Shown: positions 42,147 through 49,402 of the stretch, in pieces
Position numbering within the stretch: position 1 is the first letter of the stretch
Layout: every line of letters begins with the position of its first letter
Source: DATBSK01 sp964501785
GTDB taxonomy: Bacteria > Actinomycetota > Acidimicrobiia > IMCC26256 > PALSA-555
Assembly (NCBI GenBank): GCA_964501785.1
Contig: CAZCUD010000002.1
Location: 333,267 to 397,266, forward strand
Direction of reading: 5' to 3'
DNA length: 64,000 nucleotides
The notes under the pieces: generated by a model
Seen by the model: the letters and a program-made list of their open reading frames with translations, nothing else
Told to the model about the DNA's origin: nothing
The model's database searches: none
Program-made: the position numbers and the translations under genes

Positions 42147-43517
42147 TCAGCCGCCTGATGCCGGCGTGGCGTCCAGCGACCGGGCGGCTCGCTCGGCGTC
42201 CGGATCGCGGCCTGCGACCAGGCGCAGCAGCGCGCCGACGTTCTCGAGCGGCCGGTGAGAGCGCGCGGCGGGCGAACGCCCCGGCGCGTGCGCGGGGATG
42301 CGGACACGCAGCGCAGCCGGTCGACTCTCGAAGACGAGCGGTGGATCGAGCACCAAGGCCTCGCCGTCGACACCGGCCTCGATCGGTCGGTCCGAGTCGA
42401 CGACGAACCGAGGCGTCGTCCACTCGTGCCAGCCGCGGAAGAGCTGCGGACGCCGGGCCGTCTGCGCGGCGACGAGCTGCGTGACGTCAGCCGGCCCTCG
42501 GACCTCCACGCTGGCGACGCCCAGCTCACCCGTGTCGAGTCGGGCGCGAGTGCCGAACCCGTCGGCGAGGGTGAGCACGTACGGGTTGTTGGCGACCAGC
42601 ACCATCTGCGCGCCCCGGTGGTGCAGCCCGTCAGGGCCCGTGAAGTGCAGGCCGAACGGCTCGGCGTCGGGACCGAGCAGCTCGGGGAGCATGGTCGCCG
42701 CGGTCTCGCGCTTGGCGTCCCGATACTCGTCCGACTGCACGATCTTCGCGTACACGCCGAGCGACACGTTGTTGACGAACACTCGGTCGCCCACGGTCGC
42801 GAGGTCGACCCGGCGCTCGATGGCTTCACCGAAGGCGTCGAGCGCGCCCACCACGTCGTCGCGGTCGAGCCCGAGGTCGAGGGCGAAGTGGTTGCGCGTC
42901 CCGGCCGGCACGCAGATGTAGGCGACGCCGGTCTCGGCCGCGACCGACGCGACGAGCGCCTGCGATCCGTCGCCGCCGGCCATCGCCAGGACGTCCGCAC
43001 CGCGCTCGACCGCGTCCCGCGCGAGCGCCACGAGGTCGTCACCTCGGTGCAACACGATCGGCTCGATGCCGCGACGGCGGGCCTCTCCCGCGAGATCGAA
43101 GCGTTCCGCCTTCCCGCCACCCGACTTCGGGTTCATGATCAGCACACCGCGCTCGGCACGGCCGACCGGGTCGCCCGGCACGGGAGCACCTGGCGGCGTG
43201 CGGGGCAACGCCGCGCGACAGGCGAGGATCGAGACGACCGCGAGCGCCCCCGCGATGGCCAACCAGACGCCGTGGCCTTCGCCGGTGAGGACGAGCCCGA
43301 CGACGGCGGCGATGCCGAGGACCGCGAGCCCCGAGGCGACGTAGCGGCCGACGCCGGTGCGGGTGACCGCCGCCCAGCCGGCACCGACCACGAACAGGAC
43401 GAGGAGGGGGAAGAGGACGACCTGGATCAGGTCGCCGGGCACCGCGAGCAGCGCGATCGCGATCGCGGCGGCCGCGGTGAGCAGGGCACCGCCGGCGAGG
43501 AGCCGACGCCGGACCAC
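42147..43517 (-). CDS. Diacylglycerol/sphingosine kinase-family lipid kinase with N-terminal membrane segments
   Basis: About 456 residues. GTG 43517 starts 8 bp after the FxsA stop; in-frame GTGs at 43556/43565 would overlap FxsA by some 40 bp. About four N-terminal helices (residues 7-110) precede a DAGK catalytic domain: VLIMNPKSGGGKAERF, the nucleotide loop MAGGDGSQALVAS (about 180-190) and CVPAGTRNHFALDLGL, then FVNNVSLGVYAKIV. These are the conserved motifs of bacterial lipid kinases that phosphorylate diacylglycerol or related lipids. The membrane-attached architecture suggests action at the inner face of the membrane. The 196 bp downstream to the Asp-box gene holds no clear signal. 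Confidence 0.85.
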   Translation of the reverse strand: MVRRRLLAGGALLTAAAAIAIALLAVPGDLIQVVLFPLLVLFVVGAGWAAVTRTGVGRYVASGLAVLGIAAVVGLVLTGEGHGVWLAIAGALAVVSILACRAALPRTPPGAPVPGDPVGRAERGVLIMNPKSGGGKAERFDLAGEARRRGIEPIVLHRGDDLVALARDAVERGADVLAMAGGDGSQALVASVAAETGVAYICVPAGTRNHFALDLGLDRDDVVGALDAFGEAIERRVDLATVGDRVFVNNVSLGVYAKIVQSDEYRDAKRETAATMLPELLGPDAEPFGLHFTGPDGLHHRGAQMVLVANNPYVLTLADGFGTRARLDTGELGVASVEVRGPADVTQLVAAQTARRPQLFRGWHEWTTPRFVVDSDRPIEAGVDGEALVLDPPLVFESRPAALRVRIPAHAPGRSPAARSHRPLENVGALLRLVAGRDPDAERAARSLDATPASGG

Positions 43518-43524
43518 GGCCGCG

Positions 43525-43941
43525 TCAGACGTCGATGTCGTCGGGTCGTCGCCCACCCGACCCACCGACGGCGCCGACCACGTCGACCCGTCCGACGAGC
43601 CAGCGTCGCACGACTCCCCGGACGAGCGCCCGGGTCGGTGGGATCAGCAGGACGATCGCGAGCACGTCGGTGACGAACCCGGGAGTGAGCAGCAACGCTC
43701 CGGCGAGCAGGATCAAGAACGCGTCGATGAGCTCGAGGCCGGGCACGCGCCCGGAGCTCACCTGCTGCTGCATTCGCACCCAGACGCCGACGCCTTCCCG
43801 CTTCGCGAGCCAGGCGCCGGCCACCGAGACCACGACCAGCAGCGCGATGGTGTTGAGCGCCCCGATCTCCTGACCCACCTGGATCAGCACATAGAGCTCG
43901 ACGAGCGGCACCACGAGGAAGAGCAGGAGCAACAACGCCAT
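43525..43941 (-). CDS. fxsA: FxsA-family cytoplasmic membrane protein
   Basis: A 138-residue protein with four hydrophobic segments and the FxsA pattern: an N-terminal MALLLLLFLVVPLVELYVLIQVG helix pair, GALNTIALLVVVSVAGAWLAKREG, and LLLTPGFVTDVLAIVLLIPPTR. FxsA in E. coli affects exclusion of phage T7; its molecular function is unknown. ATG 43941 is chosen over the upstream in-frame start. It lies between the arylsulfotransferase-like gene (57 bp upstream) and the lipid kinase on one strand. Confidence 0.88.
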   Translation of the reverse strand: MALLLLLFLVVPLVELYVLIQVGQEIGALNTIALLVVVSVAGAWLAKREGVGVWVRMQQQVSSGRVPGLELIDAFLILLAGALLLTPGFVTDVLAIVLLIPPTRALVRGVVRRWLVGRVDVVGAVGGSGGRRPDDIDV

Positions 43942-43998
43942 CGGTCTCAGGGTACCCAAGCCCGGGTTCGCCGAGACCTGCGCGTGCGGGCCGAACGA

Positions 43999-45351
43999 TC
44001 AGTCGTCGCGCAGGCGAACCAGACCCGGATGGTCAGGCGGGTACCGCTCGGCTCGGAACAGACGCCAGGGCTGGATGACGTAGCCGCTGCCGCTGAGGCT
44101 CGGCTCGTCCGGCACCTCGTCGAAGTAGGGGTTCACGTAGTCCCAGACGACTCGACCCGACGGCGTCGCCTCGAAGATGCGCCCGTGCGGACCGTCCGTC
44201 ACGAGGACGTTGCCGTTGTCGAGGCGCTGCGAGCCCGACGTGTTGAACGCGAAGAAGCGGTGCTCGGCACCGTCCGTCACCGGGTAGACGCGTGAGAGCG
44301 CGGCCGCGAAGCGGCCATCGGCGCCGACCACGTAGCGATCACCCTCCATGACCGGATGGACCTCGTCGACCGTCGTGTACTCCCGCGCGCCCTTCTGCCC
44401 GTTGTTCAGCACCAGGAAGCTGATCGAGCCATCGAGTCCTCGCTGCCACTTGGCGTCGTGCTGGGTGTACATGGTCTGAACCTCGGGTCCCCCACGCTGA
44501 TAGGTCTGCGGGTTCCCGTACCGGAAGAGCAGGTCCCCGGCCGGGCCGCGCGCCTCGCGCGTCGTGGTCGAGTGGTCGATGACCCAGATCTCGCTGAACT
44601 GGCGGACGCTGAGCACGATCTGATCGAGCTGGGCGTCGTAGGCGACCGAGTTGATGTGGTTCCAGTCCGGTGCGCCGTGGTCGCCGAGCGTGTAGTTCAC
44701 GTCGATCTTGCCCGGGCTCTCGGCAACCGCGCCGTAGTTCGCCCGCTTCGGGTCGTGGTCCTGCACGACGTGATCGCGGACGCGCCACTTCCACACGATC
44801 TCGCGCGTGCGCGGATCGAGCTCGACGATGGTGTCGGGCCACAGCTCACCACCGCTCAACAAGTCGGGGCGACGCCCCGCGTCGATCGCCTCCGCACGGC
44901 TCATGTGCTCCCACGCGATCATCAGGACGTTGCCGTTGGGCATCGGTTCGATGTCGTGGTGCTGGCGATGACGGTCGTTCGAGTACTCGAACCGCCAGAC
45001 GAGGTCACCGTCCCACGTCAGCTTCTCGACGACTCCCCCGCCCCCCTTCCCGCGTGCGAAGACCTCGCCGCGCCTGAAGTCGCCCGCACGCAGCAGCCGG
45101 CCCCCGGGAAGCAGGTACTGCGACTGCCCCGGGTGCTCGTCGTGGTCCCACGTGTGCACGACGTCCCCGTCGAGATCGATCAAGTAGGTCTGCTTGAGCC
45201 GATCGGGAGCGAACAGCGTGTACCCCTCGGCCGCCTCGGCGCGCCGCAGCACCAGACCCTCGGGCACCTCGTCGGCGGGAGCGACGGAGGTGCCCGCGAC
45301 GATGAGCACGGCTACCAGCAGCAAGCCCCGCACCAAAGCCCTCCCGAGCAC
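43999..45351 (-). CDS. Exported arylsulfotransferase (ASST)-like propeller protein
   Basis: A 450-residue exported protein from GTG 45351 with signal peptide (LVRGLLLVAVLIVAGTSVA, cleavage near PADEV). The body matches the ASST-type propeller: YLIDLDGDVVHTWDHD, then HHDIEPMPNGNVLMIAWE, DTIVELDPRTREIVWKW, DWNHINSVAYDAQLDQ, and LDNGNVLVTDGPHGRIFE. Conserved His in HHDIEP and DWNHIN and the Arg/His-rich loops correspond to the sulfate-handling residues of arylsulfate sulfotransferases, which transfer sulfate between phenols without PAPS. It is 6 kb from two sulfatases, so it may process sulfate esters at the cell surface; this link is inference. Confidence 0.78.
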   Translation of the reverse strand: MLGRALVRGLLLVAVLIVAGTSVAPADEVPEGLVLRRAEAAEGYTLFAPDRLKQTYLIDLDGDVVHTWDHDEHPGQSQYLLPGGRLLRAGDFRRGEVFARGKGGGGVVEKLTWDGDLVWRFEYSNDRHRQHHDIEPMPNGNVLMIAWEHMSRAEAIDAGRRPDLLSGGELWPDTIVELDPRTREIVWKWRVRDHVVQDHDPKRANYGAVAESPGKIDVNYTLGDHGAPDWNHINSVAYDAQLDQIVLSVRQFSEIWVIDHSTTTREARGPAGDLLFRYGNPQTYQRGGPEVQTMYTQHDAKWQRGLDGSISFLVLNNGQKGAREYTTVDEVHPVMEGDRYVVGADGRFAAALSRVYPVTDGAEHRFFAFNTSGSQRLDNGNVLVTDGPHGRIFEATPSGRVVWDYVNPYFDEVPDEPSLSGSGYVIQPWRLFRAERYPPDHPGLVRLRDD

Positions 45352-45455
45352 GTGCGGACCTTCGCCAGGCTTCCTGACGAACCTGCGACGGTCACGTTGC
45401 GATCAGCGCGCAGACGCCGATCTTCGCATCCGCCGCACCGGCGGCGTGGGGCCGG

Positions 45456-46058
45456 TCACGGACGTGGGGTGCCCACCTCTCGGGCGAGGCCCGCTTCGAC
45501 CATCGTCCTCAGCTGAGTCTCGATCGCCCGGCGGGCCCGCTGCCGCGCCCTTGACCCCCGGTATCGGCTCACCGTGACCCACCAGTCCTCGGCGACCACC
45601 CATGCCGCGATGAGCGCGATGGCCGCCATGGAGAGGTCACGGGCCCGACGCGCGGGCATGCCCTGCGCCACCAAGAGCTCGACGTGGGCGTCCACGACCG
45701 GAAACTGATCGACCTCGAAGGACGGGCGTGCGGTCCCGGCGACCGCGAGCCCGACCGCGGCTCCCGTCCGGGGGTGCTCGCAGAGGAACCGAAAGCCCGC
45801 CACGAACGCCGTCACGGCGTCGTGCTCGCCCCGAACCACCTCCGCCCAGCGGAGGAGCTCACCGAGCGTCGCCGCACGGATCAGACCCGCCTTGTCTCCG
45901 AAGTGCCGCACGATCACGGTGTGCGGCACTCCGGCACGCTGCCCGATCTCACGGAGCGTCAACGCGCTCGGTCCGCGCTCGGCGAGCAGGGTCACCGTCG
46001 CGTCGACGATGTCGGCCTTCCGCTCGCTCGCGGGCCGGTACGGCTGTCGAGGCGCCAC
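45456..46058 (-). CDS. TetR-family transcriptional regulator
   Basis: A 200-residue regulator from GTG 46058. N-terminal helix-turn-helix: VDATVTLLAERGPSALTLREIGQRAGVPHTVIVRHFGDKAGLI, the usual TetR pattern with recognition helix VPHTVIVRHF. The C-terminal ligand domain (about 60-200) is all-helical and rich in Ala/Arg. It faces the FAD monooxygenase gene across an intergenic region that holds a perfect palindrome (46124-46142), the probable binding site. Likely a local repressor released by the monooxygenase substrate. Confidence 0.9.
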   Translation of the reverse strand: MAPRQPYRPASERKADIVDATVTLLAERGPSALTLREIGQRAGVPHTVIVRHFGDKAGLIRAATLGELLRWAEVVRGEHDAVTAFVAGFRFLCEHPRTGAAVGLAVAGTARPSFEVDQFPVVDAHVELLVAQGMPARRARDLSMAAIALIAAWVVAEDWWVTVSRYRGSRARQRARRAIETQLRTMVEAGLAREVGTPRP

Positions 46059-46123
46059 GCCACCTACCTCTCTGGACCGCCCCGTGTCTTGCGCGACGGG
46101 TGCCCGTCCCGTAGGTTCCCAGA

Positions 46124-46142
46124 TTGCTACCACAGGTAGCAA
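46124..46142. promoter_or_regulatory. Palindromic operator TTGCTACC-ACA-GGTAGCAA
   Basis: Two perfect 8-bp arms with a 3-bp spacer between the divergent TetR (start 46058) and monooxygenase (start 46188) genes. Size, symmetry and place are as for TetR-family operators. TACC repeats once more at 46144-46147. Confidence 0.8.
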
Positions 46143-46187
46143 CTACCAGGAGGACCGGGCGGCGGACAGGCGGAGGTGACCTCGGTC

Positions 46188-47336
46188 ATGCGCGTGCTGA
46201 TCGTCGGAGCGGGCGTCGCGGGTCTCACGCTCGCGGCAAAGCTGTTGCAGCAGGGCCGGACGCCGGTCGTCGTCGAGCAGGCGGACGCGTTCGAGGACAA
46301 GGGGTACTCGCTCGGCATCTATCCCCTGGGCAGCAGCGTGCTGCACGGTCTCGGCAAGTACGACGACCTGATCGCCCGGGGGGAGATCGCGAAGACCTAC
46401 GACATCGTCGACGGGCGCGGCCGACTCCTCCAGGACGTCGACCTCTCCACCTTCGCTGCTGACATCGGGCCGATGGTGCTCGTGAGCCGAAGCGACCTGA
46501 TCGACATCCTCCACGATGCGGCGGAAGGCGCCGACCTCCGGATGGGCACGACCGTCGCCGGGCTCGACCAGTCCGACGACCGCACGGTCGGCGTGACGTT
46601 GAGCGACGGCACGACGAGCGAGTTCGATCTCGTCGTCGTCTGCGACGGGATCCACTCGGCGACGCGCTCGATGGTCTTCGACGAAGAGCCCGACGTCTTC
46701 GACACCGACTGGATCCTGTGGGCGTGGTGGGCACCCATGCCCGACTGGGACCGCTCCAAGAACCTCGAGTCATGGGGCGCCGGCCGGTTCTTCGGCATCT
46801 ACCCCACCACGGATCGGATCATGTGCTGCACGGGCATGCACAAGGACCACGTCTCCGTCGACCCAGCCGATCCGGACGCCGCGAAGTCGTTCATGCGCGA
46901 GCTCTTCTCGGACTTCCTCGACTCCGATCCTCAGATCGGCCCCGCGATCGACGCGGCCTCGACACTCTTCCCGTGGCCGATGGCAGACGCGCGCGCGAAG
47001 CACTGGCGCAAGGGTCGCGTCGGGCTGCTCGGCGACGCCGCGGCCGGCTTCATGCCCACCGCCGGCGCCGGAGCCAACACTGCGATGCGGTCGGCCGGCT
47101 CGCTCGCCGACGAGCTCTCACGGGTGAACGGCGAGATCGCGCCACTTGCCCTGGAGCTCTTCGAGAAGCGGTGCCGCGACATCATCGAGAAGAACCAGAA
47201 GGACTCCCGCCGACTCTCGAAGTACATCTTCGTCGAGCACAGGCTGACGGCCTGGGGACGCGACGAGGTCATCAAGCACTACCCGATGGCCAAGATGCTC
47301 GGTGACATCGTGGACGCGATGCACACGCCGTTCTGA
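46188..47336 (+). CDS. FAD-dependent aromatic-type monooxygenase (PHBH fold)
   Basis: A 382-residue group A flavoprotein. ATG 46188 follows GGAGGTGA by eight bases. FAD-binding GAGVAG sits at residues 7-12 with VVVEQADAFED after it, the mid-motif LVVVCDGIHSATR (DG) and the second FAD motif LLGDAAAGFMPTAGAGANTAM at about 279-300. Such enzymes hydroxylate aromatic or polyketide rings with NAD(P)H. The divergent TetR and shared operator suggest substrate induction. Two tandem Cys in DRIMCCTGMH are unusual. It converges with the NDH-2 gene at 47364. Confidence 0.9.
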   Translation: MRVLIVGAGVAGLTLAAKLLQQGRTPVVVEQADAFEDKGYSLGIYPLGSSVLHGLGKYDDLIARGEIAKTYDIVDGRGRLLQDVDLSTFAADIGPMVLVSRSDLIDILHDAAEGADLRMGTTVAGLDQSDDRTVGVTLSDGTTSEFDLVVVCDGIHSATRSMVFDEEPDVFDTDWILWAWWAPMPDWDRSKNLESWGAGRFFGIYPTTDRIMCCTGMHKDHVSVDPADPDAAKSFMRELFSDFLDSDPQIGPAIDAASTLFPWPMADARAKHWRKGRVGLLGDAAAGFMPTAGAGANTAMRSAGSLADELSRVNGEIAPLALELFEKRCRDIIEKNQKDSRRLSKYIFVEHRLTAWGRDEVIKHYPMAKMLGDIVDAMHTPF

Positions 47337-47363
47337 CGGGCGTCCGCTCCACCGGATGCGCGC

Positions 47364-48686
47364 CTACTCGGCGCGCGGTCCGTCGTCGTGGTCCGGTCGC
47401 TCCTGGTCGCGATCCCGATCGAGGATCAGCCGCGGGCCCCAGTCCCACCGGAAGTAGTTCCACGCCCACTTCGACAGGACGAGGAAGCGGTTGCGGAAGC
47501 CGCCGATCAGGTAGACGAGGTGCAGCGCCAGCCAGGCGAACCACGCGAGGCTCCCGCGCAGGCGAAACCCGAACGGCAGGTCGGCGACCGCGGATCGGCG
47601 ACCGATGGTCGCCATGGTGCCCCGATCCAGGTAGTGGAACCGGCCCGCGGGACGACCGTCGAGGCGGCGGGCGATCGCTCGCGCAACGTGGTGCCCCGAC
47701 TGGATCGCAACCGGCGCGACCTGCGGCAGCGGTGTCCCGTCGTGACCGAGTGCCGCCGCGACGTCACCGATCGCGAAGACCTCGGGATGACCGGGGATCG
47801 ACAGGTCGGCCCCGACCGTCAGGCGTCCGGAGCGCTCGCGCTCGAACGGCAGCGCGTCGACGAGGGGATTGGCCCGCACGCCTGCAGTCCAGATGAGCGT
47901 GTGCGCCTTGATCTCGTCCCCGGACTCAAGGTGGACACGCGTCGCGGTGACCGACTTCACGGTCTCGCCGAGCCGCAGCTCGACACCACGCGACTCGAGC
48001 GTCTCTCGTGCGTAGCGCTGGATCGTCGGATCGAACGACGACAGGACGGTCGGCCGCGTCTCGACGACGATCGCTCGCGCGCGCGTGGCATCGACCTCGG
48101 GGAAGTCGCGGCTGAGCACCCACTCGAAGAGCTCGGCGAGCGCGCCCGACATCTCCACGCCGGTCGGGCCCGCGCCGGCCACCACGAACGTGAGGGCGCC
48201 GTCGTCGATCGCCTCCGGCTCCACCGCCGCGTGCTCGAAGCACCGCAACATGTGGTTGCGCGCCGCGTTCGCGTGGTCGAGCGTGTAGAGCGGGAGCCCG
48301 TGCTCCTCCGCGCCGGGGACGCCGAAGTAGTTGGTGGTCGCGCCGACCGCCAGGACGAGCGTGTCGTACGAGATCGGCTCCTCGTCCTCGACCAGCACGA
48401 GCCTCTGCTCCGCGTCGACGCCGAGCACCGTCTCCATCCGACTCTCGATGTTGGGACGGGCTCGCATGATGGAACGCACCGAGTGGGCGACGTCGCTCGC
48501 ATCGAGCCCGGCCGTCGCCACCTGGTACAGCAACGGTTGGAAGGTGTTGTAGTTGTGACGATCGACGACGACGATGTCGACCGGCGCGCTCGCCAGGTGC
48601 TTGACGACGTTCAGCCCGGCGAAACCGGCTCCGACCACCACGACGCGATGGCGCCGCCGTGGTTCCGATCCGCTCGTCTCGACCAT
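47364..48686 (-). CDS. ndh: Type II NADH dehydrogenase (NDH-2)
   Basis: A 440-residue flavoprotein: FAD motif VVVVGAGFAGLNVVKHL (about 15-31), NYNTFQPLLYQVATAGL, which is a hallmark of NDH-2, a second Rossmann motif FVVAGAGPTGVEMSGALAE for NADH, and VFAIGDVAAA. C-terminal hydrophobic/aromatic helices (WFAWLALHLVYLIGGFRNR) attach it to the membrane. It oxidises NADH and reduces quinone without pumping protons. It is last in a minus-strand run after the sulfatase and the DHFR-like gene (12 bp spacing to the latter). It may drain NADH from the degradation pathway. Confidence 0.92.
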   Translation of the reverse strand: MVETSGSEPRRRHRVVVVGAGFAGLNVVKHLASAPVDIVVVDRHNYNTFQPLLYQVATAGLDASDVAHSVRSIMRARPNIESRMETVLGVDAEQRLVLVEDEEPISYDTLVLAVGATTNYFGVPGAEEHGLPLYTLDHANAARNHMLRCFEHAAVEPEAIDDGALTFVVAGAGPTGVEMSGALAELFEWVLSRDFPEVDATRARAIVVETRPTVLSSFDPTIQRYARETLESRGVELRLGETVKSVTATRVHLESGDEIKAHTLIWTAGVRANPLVDALPFERERSGRLTVGADLSIPGHPEVFAIGDVAAALGHDGTPLPQVAPVAIQSGHHVARAIARRLDGRPAGRFHYLDRGTMATIGRRSAVADLPFGFRLRGSLAWFAWLALHLVYLIGGFRNRFLVLSKWAWNYFRWDWGPRLILDRDRDQERPDHDDGPRAE

Positions 48687-48698
48687 CGGACGGTGCCC

Positions 48699-49355
48699 TC
48701 AGCGCCTCGTGAGGGTGAGGTGCGTGACGCCGCTCGGTGACGAGACGGCCTCGATGTCGTAGCGCTCGTCGAGGCCCTCGAGGCCGTCCCACACGCGCAC
48801 GCCGCGGCCGAGCACCAACGGCACCTGGACGATGTGGGCCAGGTCGATCAGGTCGGCTGCGAAGAAGTCGCGCACCATCGACGGGCCCCCGCCGACGCGC
48901 ACGTCGAGGTCGCCGGCCGCCTCTCGCGCCATCTCGACCGCCTCACGCGGGCTGGCGTCGACGAAGTGGAACACGGTGCCGCCCTCCATCTCGATCGGTG
49001 GGCGGGGGTGATGGGTGAGCACGAAGACCGGCGTGTGGAACGGGGGGTTCGGCCCCCACCAGCCGCGCCACTCGTCGGCCGCACCCACGTCCGTCCACGG
49101 ACCGGTCTGAGGACCGAACTTCCCCCGACCCATGATCTCGGCGCCGAACCCCTGGTCGATCCGCAGCGCGAACGAGTCGTCGACACCAGCGCTGCCACCC
49201 GGCTCACCGACCCGAGAGCGCCAGAAGCGCGTCTGCATCATCCATTCGTGCAAGCGGTGACCGGCGTGGCCGAACGGTGCGTCGAAGGTGAGGCCTTCGC
49301 CGGTCCCGAAGCCGTCGAGCGAGATCGAGAAGTTGTGGATCCGGACCTGGGACAC
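48699..49355 (-). CDS. RibD-C/dihydrofolate-reductase-fold protein
   Basis: A 218-residue protein from GTG 49355, preceded by GGAGG at a spacing of five. It has the DHFR-like fold of the RibD C-terminal family: IHNFSISLDGFGTGEG at the start, a central GAEIMGRGKFGP segment, PVFVLTHHPRPPIEMEGGTVFHF, and VRVGGGPSMVRDFF, the NADPH-binding GGG loop. Such proteins reduce deazaflavin-, pterin- or riboflavin-like substrates, and many are uncharacterised. It lies between the sulfatase (47 bp) and NDH-2 genes and likely shares their transcript. Confidence 0.88.
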   Translation of the reverse strand: MSQVRIHNFSISLDGFGTGEGLTFDAPFGHAGHRLHEWMMQTRFWRSRVGEPGGSAGVDDSFALRIDQGFGAEIMGRGKFGPQTGPWTDVGAADEWRGWWGPNPPFHTPVFVLTHHPRPPIEMEGGTVFHFVDASPREAVEMAREAAGDLDVRVGGGPSMVRDFFAADLIDLAHIVQVPLVLGRGVRVWDGLEGLDERYDIEAVSSPSGVTHLTLTRR

Positions 49356-49402
49356 GTCGTCCTCCCGTCGGGCGTCGCCCCAGGTTCCCAGATCTGCCCG
49401 CT

